Shown: piece after piece, positions 57,665 to 64,000 of the stretch
Layout of the letters: every line of letters starts with the position of its first letter
Numbering within the stretch: the stretch's first letter is position 1
DNA from: an uncultured Eubacteriales bacterium
GTDB taxonomy: Bacteria; Bacillota; Clostridia; Oscillospirales; Oscillospiraceae
Assembly: GCA_900316745.1 (NCBI GenBank)
Contig: ONEB01000006.1
Coordinates: 1-64,000, forward strand
Direction: 5' to 3'
Length of the DNA: 64,000 nucleotides
Program-made: the position numbers and the translations under genes
The notes under the pieces: generated by a model
Seen by the model: only the letters and a program-made list of their open reading frames with translations
Database searches by the model: none
Told to the model about the DNA's origin: nothing

Positions 57665-60463
57665 ATGGCAAAGGACAAAAACAACTTCAACGAGACCATC
57701 AACCTGCCGAAGACCGACTTCCCCATGCGTGCAGGTCTCCCCAAGCGCGAGCCCGATATGCTGAAGCGCTGGGCCGAGCAGGACATTTATAATGCCGCGC
57801 TGAAGAAGAGCGAGGGCAAGCCCCGCTTCAATCTGCACGACGGCCCTCCGTTCTCCAACGGCGATATTCACATGGGTCACGCGCTGAACAAGGCGCTCAA
57901 GGACTTCATCAACCGCAGCTATATGATGCGCGGCTACCATGTGCCCTATATCCCCGGCTGGGATAACCACGGCATGCCCATCGAGAGCGCCATTATCAAA
58001 GAACAGCGCCTCAACCACAAGGAAATGAGCATCGCCGACTTCCGCAGCGCCTGCCGCGACTACGCCGAGCACTATATCCAGCGCCAGAAGGCCGGCTTCC
58101 AGCGCATGGGCGTCGTGGCCGACTGGGAGCACCTGTACCGCACGATGGATCCCGGCTTCGAGGCCGACGAGGTGCGCGTGTTCGGCCGCATGTATCGCAA
58201 CGGCCACATCTACAAGGGCCTGAAGCCCGTGTACTGGTGCGTCCATGACGAGACCGCGCTCGCCGAGGCCGAGATCGAGTATCACGATGATCCCTGCACC
58301 ACGGCGTACGTGAAGTTCCCGATGCATGACGACCTCGGCAAGCTCCCCGACTTCGGAAAGCCCGTGTCCTTCCTGATCTGGACGACCACGATCTGGACGC
58401 TGCCCGGCAACCTCGGCATCATGGTCGGCGCCAATGTGGAGTATTCTTTCGTGGACATCGGCGACGAGATCCTCGTCGTCGCGACCGATCTGCTGGAGCA
58501 TCTGATGGAGATCGGCGGCGTGGAGACCTATCAGACGGTCTACACCTGCACCGGCGACTTCCTGGAGTATATGCTCGCCAAGCATCCCTTCATGGACAAG
58601 ACGAGCCTGCTGATGCTCGATGACGAGGTCACCACCGAGGACGGCACCGGCCTCGTGCACACCGCGCCCGGCTTCGGCATGGTCGACTATCTCTGCGGCA
58701 TGCGCTATAAGCTCCCCGTGATCGTCCCCGTGGACGACCAGGGCAGACACACCGAGTACGCCGGCAAGTACGCCGGAATGTTCGTCGATGACTCCAACCC
58801 CGTCATCCTCGAGGATATGCGCGCCAACGGCACGCTCTTTGCTTCGCAGGACGTCGTCCACTCCTACCCGCACTGCTGGCGCTGCAAGCAGCCGATCCTC
58901 TTCCGCGCCACCCCGCAGTGGTTCTGCTCGGTCGATTCCTTCAAGGAGGAGGCCGTCGAGGCCTGCGAGAACGTCCGCTGGCTGCCCGCCTGGGGCAAGG
59001 AGCGCATGGCCGCCATGATCCGCGAGCGCGCCGACTGGTGCATCTCCCGTCAGAGGCGCTGGGGTCTGCCCATCCCGGTGTTCTACTGCGACGACTGCAA
59101 GAAGCCCGTCTGCACCGACGAGAGCATCGAGGCTGTGGCGCAGCTGTTTGAAAAGGAAGGCTCCAACGCCTGGTTCGACCGCCCGGCCTCCGAGATCCTG
59201 CCCGAGGGCTTCACCTGCCCGCACTGCGGCGGCAAGCACTTCACGCAGGAGACCGATACGCTCGACGGCTGGTTCGACTCCGGCTCGACGCACATCGCCG
59301 CCATGAAGCGCGAACAGGGCTTCTGGCCCAGCACGATGTATATCGAGGGCGGCGACCAGTATCGCGGCTGGTTCCAGAGCTCTCTGCTCTGCGCGGTCGG
59401 CGCGAGCTACGGCGGCGCGCCGTATCAGGAGTGCCTGACCCACGGCTGGACCGTCGACGGCGAGGGCAAGGCCATGCACAAGTCTCTCGGCAACGGCATG
59501 GACCCGAGCGAGATCATCAATGAGTTCGGCGCGGACCTGCTGCGCCTGTGGGCGGGCTCCGCCGACTACCACGTCGACGTGCGCTGCTCCAAGGACATCT
59601 TCAAGCAGCTCAGCCAGAACTACCTGAAGTTCCGCAATACCGCCCGCTACTGCCTCGGCAACCTTGCGGGCTTCGATCCCAACACCGATATGGTCGCGCC
59701 CGCGGACATGCTCGAGCTCGACCGCTGGGCGGTCACGAAGCTGAACGCGCTGATCGAAAAATGCGCTGCTGCCTACGACGAGTATGAGTTCCACGTCGTG
59801 AGCCACGCGATCAACGATTTCTGCGTCGTCGAGCTCTCCAGCTTCTATCTGGATATCATCAAGGACCGTCTCTACTGCGAGGAAAAGCACGGCCTCGAGC
59901 GCCGCAGCGCCCAGACCGCGCTGTATCTGATCCTCGACACGATGACGAAGGTCTTCGCCCCCATCCTCGCGTTCACCTGCGACGAGATCTGGCAGGCCAT
60001 GCCGCACACCGAGGCGGACGACAAGCGCAACGTCGTTCTCAACGACATGAACAAGCCCTTTGCCGACTACGCCCTCGATGAGGACGCCATGGCGAAGTGG
60101 GACCGCATGATCGCCCTGCGCGACGACGTCAACGTCGTGCTCGAGCGCGCCCGCGCCGAGAAGCGCATCGGCAAGGCGCTCGAAGCCTCCGTCACGCTCA
60201 ATCTCGATGACAGCGCCGAGCTCAAGCGTGACGCGGAAGCGATGAACCTCGCCGAGCTCTTCATCGTCTCCAAGTGCATCGTGGGCGACGTGCCGGTGGA
60301 CGGCGCGGTCGTCGCAAACGGCAGCAACTTCCCCGCCGTCAAGATCGGCGTCCGCGAGGCCGAAGGCACGAAGTGCCCGCGCTGCTGGACGATCTCTGAA
60401 GAGGCTGATCCGGAAACCGGTCTCTGCCCGCGCTGCAAGCGCGTCGTCGCTTCGCTCAACTGA
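57665..60463 (+). CDS. ileS: Isoleucyl-tRNA synthetase
   Basis: IleS charges tRNA-Ile and edits valine. The 932-aa protein has the HIGH motif as NGDIHMGHALNKALKDF, an editing domain (about 200-400), a KMSKS-loop variant AMHKSLGN near 602-609, an anticodon-binding domain, and a C-terminal zinc finger with CPRCW and CPRCKRVV. The type is that of most bacterial (mupirocin-sensitive-like) enzymes. I chose the ATG at 57665, ten bases after AAGGAG. Length is normal. Confidence 0.95.
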   Translation: MAKDKNNFNETINLPKTDFPMRAGLPKREPDMLKRWAEQDIYNAALKKSEGKPRFNLHDGPPFSNGDIHMGHALNKALKDFINRSYMMRGYHVPYIPGWDNHGMPIESAIIKEQRLNHKEMSIADFRSACRDYAEHYIQRQKAGFQRMGVVADWEHLYRTMDPGFEADEVRVFGRMYRNGHIYKGLKPVYWCVHDETALAEAEIEYHDDPCTTAYVKFPMHDDLGKLPDFGKPVSFLIWTTTIWTLPGNLGIMVGANVEYSFVDIGDEILVVATDLLEHLMEIGGVETYQTVYTCTGDFLEYMLAKHPFMDKTSLLMLDDEVTTEDGTGLVHTAPGFGMVDYLCGMRYKLPVIVPVDDQGRHTEYAGKYAGMFVDDSNPVILEDMRANGTLFASQDVVHSYPHCWRCKQPILFRATPQWFCSVDSFKEEAVEACENVRWLPAWGKERMAAMIRERADWCISRQRRWGLPIPVFYCDDCKKPVCTDESIEAVAQLFEKEGSNAWFDRPASEILPEGFTCPHCGGKHFTQETDTLDGWFDSGSTHIAAMKREQGFWPSTMYIEGGDQYRGWFQSSLLCAVGASYGGAPYQECLTHGWTVDGEGKAMHKSLGNGMDPSEIINEFGADLLRLWAGSADYHVDVRCSKDIFKQLSQNYLKFRNTARYCLGNLAGFDPNTDMVAPADMLELDRWAVTKLNALIEKCAAAYDEYEFHVVSHAINDFCVVELSSFYLDIIKDRLYCEEKHGLERRSAQTALYLILDTMTKVFAPILAFTCDEIWQAMPHTEADDKRNVVLNDMNKPFADYALDEDAMAKWDRMIALRDDVNVVLERARAEKRIGKALEASVTLNLDDSAELKRDAEAMNLAELFIVSKCIVGDVPVDGAVVANGSNFPAVKIGVREAEGTKCPRCWTISEEADPETGLCPRCKRVVASLN

Positions 60464-60507
60464 AAGAGCTGTTCAAGCTCACAAAAAACCATCGGGAGGA
60501 TCTCTCC

Positions 60508-61605
60508 ATGCTATATGCGATAGTTGTCGTTCTGCTGCTGATCGCCGATCAGGGGCTGAAATACTGGGTCACCGTGCATGTCGCGCTCAATGAGGGGCGG
60601 CATGTGCTGATCCCGAAAGTGCTGGATGTGATGAACATCCATAATTACGGTATTGCCTTCAGCTGGCTGCAAAACGTGCCGAGCTGGGTCTTTGCGCTCA
60701 TCGCGGCGGCGTTTGCCGTGGTCGTCATTCTCGCGCTCCGGCGCGGCATGATCCAGGGCGCTTTCGGCCGCTGGATGGCCGTGCTGGCGCTTGCCGGCGC
60801 CATCGGCAACTGCATTGACCGCGTGCTGAGCGGCTATGTGGTGGATATGCTGGCGTTTGCTTTCTGGAAGAGCTTCCCGGTGTTCAACCTCGCCGACGCC
60901 TGCCTCGTTGTGGGCGGCATCGCGTTCTGCCTGTATGTGATCTTCCACAAGGACCCCGAGGCGGACGCCGCCGCGAAGCCCAGGGCAAAGCGCCGCGCCG
61001 CCGCCAAGCCCGCGCGGGAGCGCGAGGCGCAGAAGCCCGCAGCCGCCAAGCCCGCGCTGGGCGCTGTGCTGGCGAAAAAGAGCGCTGCGCTGAAAAAGAA
61101 CGCAGACGAAAAGCTGCAGCAGGCAAAGGCCGCCGCCGCGCACAAGCGCGAAGCGCAGCAGGCCGCGCCCGCCGCGCCGAAGAGCGCTCCCGCGGCGGAA
61201 AAGCGCGACGATCCGTTCGCCGCGTGGGACCGTGCCGTGTCCGAGCAGGACGCGCGCAGCAAGGCCGAGCAGGAGCGCAAGGCAGCGCGTGACGCGAAGC
61301 TGCGCGCAGAGCGCGAGGCAAAGCGCGCCGCCGAGGCCGCGAAGGCTGCCGAGTCCGACGTCAGGCCGGCGCCTGCCGTGAGCGCGGATGCAACCGCCAA
61401 GGCCGCGCGCGAAGCGAAGAAGCCCGCCGTGGACGACGCGCCTACGCGCAAGGTCGCCGCGCAGAAGATCGAAGAGATGGCCGCCAAGCTCGCGCCGAAA
61501 AAGCCGGAGAGCGCGCCGAAGCCCGCCGCGCCCGAGCCGAAAAGCGCCGAGGAACCGGTCAGCTATGATCTCGAAGACATCCTCCGCGAGTTTGCGGATC
61601 TCTGA
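60508..61605 (+). CDS. lspA: Lipoprotein signal peptidase LspA with long C-terminal extension
   Basis: LspA removes signal peptides from prolipoproteins. Residues 1-150 hold the four-helix enzyme: NYGIAFSW near 46-53, GNCIDRVLSGYVVDM with catalytic Asp113, and FNLADAC with Asp130. The usual enzyme ends here. This protein goes on for about 215 residues that are rich in Lys, Ala, Arg and Glu, likely coiled-coil and cytoplasmic, and ends in the patterned segment SYDLEDILREFADL (352-365). The frame is continuous. GGGAGG lies seven bases before the ATG. Confidence 0.9.
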   Translation: MLYAIVVVLLLIADQGLKYWVTVHVALNEGRHVLIPKVLDVMNIHNYGIAFSWLQNVPSWVFALIAAAFAVVVILALRRGMIQGAFGRWMAVLALAGAIGNCIDRVLSGYVVDMLAFAFWKSFPVFNLADACLVVGGIAFCLYVIFHKDPEADAAAKPRAKRRAAAKPAREREAQKPAAAKPALGAVLAKKSAALKKNADEKLQQAKAAAAHKREAQQAAPAAPKSAPAAEKRDDPFAAWDRAVSEQDARSKAEQERKAARDAKLRAEREAKRAAEAAKAAESDVRPAPAVSADATAKAAREAKKPAVDDAPTRKVAAQKIEEMAAKLAPKKPESAPKPAAPEPKSAEEPVSYDLEDILREFADL

Positions 61606-61608
61606 TAC

Positions 61609-62520
61609 ATGGACCCGATTCTTGTGATCGAAGCAACGGAGAGCGCCGAACGCATCGACGCTCTCCTTGCGCGCTCTGTGGAGGGGCTGACCCGCAGCGC
61701 CGCGCAGCGCCTGCTGGAGCAGGGCGCGGTCACGCTTGGCGGACGTCCTGTGAAGAAAAACCACAGGACGAGCCCCGGCGAGCGGTTTGAAGTCGTCCTC
61801 CCCGAGCCGGAGCCCGCGGCGCCCGTACCGGAGAACATCCCGCTCGACGTCCGGTATGAGGACGATGATCTCATCGTCGTGAACAAGCCGCGCGGCATGG
61901 TCGTGCATCCCGCGCCGGGGCACCCGGACGGGACGCTGGTGAACGCGCTGCTGTATCATTGCGGCGACAGTCTCTCCGGCGTCGGCGGCGAAAAGCGCCC
62001 CGGCATCGTCCACCGCATCGACAAGGACACGTCCGGGCTGCTCATCGCGGCGAAGAACGATTTCGCGCACCTTGCGCTCTCCGCGCAGCTCAGCGACCAC
62101 AGTCTCGCCCGCACTTATGAGGCCGTCGTGATCGGAAACCTCCGCGCCGACTCCGGCACGGTGAACGCGCCCGTCGGCCGCCACCCGACCGACCGCAAGC
62201 GCATGGCTGTCACGCAAAAAAACAGCCGCGAGGCCGTCACGCACTGGGAGGTGCTTGCACGCTATCCGGGCTATACGCACATCCGCTGCCGGCTCGAGAC
62301 CGGCCGCACGCACCAGATCCGCGTCCACATGGCACACATCGGGCATCCCCTGCTCGGCGACATGGTCTACGGACGCAAAAAGCCCGAGCTGGGGCTGGAG
62401 GGGCAGTGCCTCCACGCGCGGGAGCTCACGTTCGTGCATCCGCGCTCGGGCGAGCGCCTTACGGTCACGACCGAGCTGCCGGACTGGTTTGAAGCTGTTT
62501 TGAAAAAACTGAGAGGATAA
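61609..62520 (+). CDS. RluD-family pseudouridine synthase
   Basis: This 303-aa enzyme isomerizes uridine in 23S rRNA or a related target. An S4 domain (about 15-65) leads to the catalytic domain, with Asp in GIVHRIDKDTSGLLI near 135-149 and the RTHQIRVHMAHIGHPLLGD box near 237. It starts three bases after lspA, the order seen in many Bacillota (lspA then rluD-like ylyB). The start has no strong ribosome site and is probably coupled to lspA. Confidence 0.93.
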   Translation: MDPILVIEATESAERIDALLARSVEGLTRSAAQRLLEQGAVTLGGRPVKKNHRTSPGERFEVVLPEPEPAAPVPENIPLDVRYEDDDLIVVNKPRGMVVHPAPGHPDGTLVNALLYHCGDSLSGVGGEKRPGIVHRIDKDTSGLLIAAKNDFAHLALSAQLSDHSLARTYEAVVIGNLRADSGTVNAPVGRHPTDRKRMAVTQKNSREAVTHWEVLARYPGYTHIRCRLETGRTHQIRVHMAHIGHPLLGDMVYGRKKPELGLEGQCLHARELTFVHPRSGERLTVTTELPDWFEAVLKKLRG

Positions 62521-62535
62521 AGGAGACGATCAACC

Positions 62536-62901
62536 ATGGCACAATCGCTGGATAGTCTGTTGGGCGCAAGCCCCGAGAAGCGCTATGCGCATTTTCTGAA
62601 AACCGTCGCCGAGCGCGGCGAGGTCTGGACGCTCGCCTCCGAGGTGGGCTACACCACCATGGAGTCCGACGGAAAGGTATCGCTCGTTGTCTTCCCGACG
62701 GAGACCTCCGCGTCGCTGTTCTGCGAGGGCGATTTCCCCGAGCCCATCGAGCTGGATGACTTCCTCGCCCGCTGCCGTGAGGCGGCGTTCGACGCGGGCT
62801 TCGGCTTCATGGTCTTCCCCAACGGCAAGGACGCCTATATGGTCGAGACCGTCTCGCTCCTGACGGATCTGCAGGACGCGATGGCAAAGGCAAAGAAATA
62901 A
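62536..62901 (+). CDS. DUF2750 family protein
   Basis: This 121-aa soluble protein resembles DUF2750, with RYAHFLKTVAERGEVWTLAS at residues 16-35 and VVFPTETSASLFCEGD near 50-65. No function is known. AAGGAG lies ten bases before the ATG. It lies 15 bp after the rluD-type gene and ends that operon at a strong terminator. Confidence 0.75.
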   Translation: MAQSLDSLLGASPEKRYAHFLKTVAERGEVWTLASEVGYTTMESDGKVSLVVFPTETSASLFCEGDFPEPIELDDFLARCREAAFDAGFGFMVFPNGKDAYMVETVSLLTDLQDAMAKAKK

Positions 62902-62937
62902 AAAAAGCTGCTGCACAGAATGTGCAGCAGCTTTTTT
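62901..62937. terminator. Bidirectional terminator
   Basis: A perfect 17-bp stem (62901-62917 with 62921-62937) on the loop GAA has six-base A- and T-run ends. It serves both convergent genes and overlaps their stop codons. Confidence 0.95.
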
Positions 62938-63533
62938 CAGCCTTTCGGCAGATACCAGTAGGAATTCATGCCCGATAAATACACGAGCCCGCCGCGCGGC
63001 ACCTGCGTGAGGGCGTTGAAGACGTTGAAATAGTCCCCAAAGCCGCAGGGGATCGACATCGCGCCGAACACGCCCAGCACCAGCCACGACGGGTGGATCA
63101 GAAAGAGGATGTAGGGCAGAAACCCGAACACGAGATTCGGCAGCAGCGACATGAACACAAAGCGCCCGCGCGACATGTCCTCGGGACCCACGACGAAGAG
63201 CATGCCCTTTTTGAGGAAGGTGTAGAGGTACACATCGCCGCGAAAGCAGCTCGCGTGCAGCAGCTCGTGCGGAAAGAACATCAGCAGGCTCAAGACAGAG
63301 CCGATCATGAACGGCGTCAGAAAATCGACCGCGCCGCCCGTCGGCGCGTGCAGGATGCGCAGCACCAGCCCCGCGAACGTCAGAATGAAAAGCACGACCG
63401 CGCCGCCGTTTGCAATCAGCGCCATGCGCGAGGGATCGTCCGGCTCGCGGAACTTCACCGCGCCGGGCGCGTGAGAGCGCTGCGGCAGGGTGCTCACGTC
63501 ACCGTTGAAGGTCTTTTCGTAGTGGAGCTTCAT
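62937..63533 (-). CDS. DUF3267 membrane protein with HELLH motif
   Basis: This 198-aa membrane protein has four likely helices (about 37-62, 70-90, 125-147, 150-167). Residues FPHELLHA near 87-94 fit the HExxH zinc-protease pattern found in DUF3267. It may be an intramembrane metalloprotease, but a substrate is unknown. An AAGGGGG site precedes the ATG. It lies 11 bases after the acyl-ACP thioesterase gene. Confidence 0.8.
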   Translation of the reverse strand: MKLHYEKTFNGDVSTLPQRSHAPGAVKFREPDDPSRMALIANGGAVVLFILTFAGLVLRILHAPTGGAVDFLTPFMIGSVLSLLMFFPHELLHASCFRGDVYLYTFLKKGMLFVVGPEDMSRGRFVFMSLLPNLVFGFLPYILFLIHPSWLVLGVFGAMSIPCGFGDYFNVFNALTQVPRGGLVYLSGMNSYWYLPKG

Positions 63534-63544
63534 CGTTTTCCCCC

Positions 63545-64000
63545 TTATCCGAAGATGAGCTTCGCCGTGAAGGCGGGGCGTTTCTCTCCCGCGACCGTCG
63601 CGGTCACGGCGGCGGAATCCGTCTCGTCGACGCGGTGCAGCCGGATCTCTTCGCCGAGGTGCGTCTCGCTCACAAAATAGAGCTCCAGGCGCTTCAGGCT
63701 CCCGATTGCCGCGCGCTGATCGTCCGAGAGCGCGTCGTAGGCCATCTCGCCGTAGCGGAGGTTGTTCACATGCCCCACGCCGTCGATCCAGCTCGGGCGC
63801 ACGCGCAGCGTTTCGACCGGAGCCTCCTCCGGCGTTTTGATGCGCAGGCGGTCGGACGCCTCCATCAGCGTCTCGCCCGCTGGCAGGCTGAATTTCGTGA
63901 TCAGCTCGCGGTCGGTGCAGACGCGCCGCGCGCTCAGATCCAGCAGCGCCGAGAACGTCGCCGCGGTGAACACGGTCTCGCCTTTTTCGTCCGTCACGAT
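63545..64000 (-). CDS. Acyl-ACP thioesterase, C-terminal part (cut by window edge)
   Basis: The 151 visible residues are the C-terminal part of an acyl-ACP thioesterase of about 240 residues, which releases fatty acids from acyl carrier protein. The second hot-dog domain shows GHVNNLRYGEMAYDALSDD near its middle. The first domain and the true start lie beyond base 64000: the frame continues open past the ATG at 63997, which is internal. Strong similarity to the plant-like FatA/FatB group in Clostridia supports the call. Confidence 0.8.
   Translation of the reverse strand: MVTDEKGETVFTAATFSALLDLSARRVCTDRELITKFSLPAGETLMEASDRLRIKTPEEAPVETLRVRPSWIDGVGHVNNLRYGEMAYDALSDDQRAAIGSLKRLELYFVSETHLGEEIRLHRVDETDSAAVTATVAGEKRPAFTAKLIFG

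Overview
The window is about 60% GC and looks like chromosomal DNA of a spore-forming member of the Bacillota, class Clostridia, probably an Oscillospiraceae-type gut anaerobe. The evidence is the oriC gene order dnaA-dnaN-yaaA-recF-remB-gyrB-gyrA, soj/spo0J with parS sites, the germination protease gene gpr, Shine-Dalgarno-rich starts, oxygen-defence proteins (rubredoxin and a rubrerythrin) and a monomeric [FeFe] hydrogenase. Family assignments come from reading motifs and gene order; no database search was possible.

Region 1 (1-6127) is the right end of an integrated mobile element. It carries a relaxase, a P4-type primase/helicase, a ParB-like protein, a small excisionase-like protein and a tyrosine integrase with an extra helix-turn-helix insert. 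A divergent pair follows (a 71-aa protein and an XRE repressor) whose promoters are framed by three evenly spaced 16-bp palindromes. Two 17-bp direct repeats, probably integrase arm sites, lie between this switch and the 3' end of an initiator tRNA gene (6128-6203), the likely attachment locus.

Region 2 (6200-23100) is the chromosome left of the origin, with most large genes on the minus strand: mscL, serS, spo0J, soj, two parS sites, gpr, typA/bipA, a PrsA-like lipoprotein and mfd. Plus-strand genes among them are rpsT, a lipid kinase, asnS, and the run yfbR-like / ACT protein / DUF711 protein / DUF896 protein.

Region 3 (23100-33000) is the replication origin and its gene cluster. The dnaA-dnaN gap holds six DnaA-box-like 9-mers followed by four DnaA-trios and an AT-rich stretch. 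Downstream lie dnaN, yaaA, recF, remB, gyrB, gyrA, rnhA and an acetyltransferase gene.

Region 4 (33000-45600) is metabolic and mixed in orientation: a YkvA-like protein, an amidohydrolase, a UPF0597 cysteine desulfidase-like protein, a DUF1643 protein, a PHP phosphatase gene split by an in-frame amber codon, and proC. It then has a group-B-like [FeFe] hydrogenase divergent from a CooC-type ATPase and a short acetyl-CoA-synthase-like protein. This trio is the most unusual functional module in the window. Cardiolipin synthase, rubredoxin, rubrerythrin and a CPBP protease follow.

Region 5 (45600-64000) holds mismatch repair and tRNA/RNA maintenance (mutS, miaB, mutL, degV, miaA, hfq), then a division block (HlyD-like protein, yggS, sepF, divIVA-like), then ileS, lspA with a long Lys/Ala-rich tail, an rluD-type gene, and three small genes up to a truncated acyl-ACP thioesterase at the right edge. 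Perfect hairpin terminators separate most convergent gene pairs. No gene-free stretch longer than about 300 bases was found.
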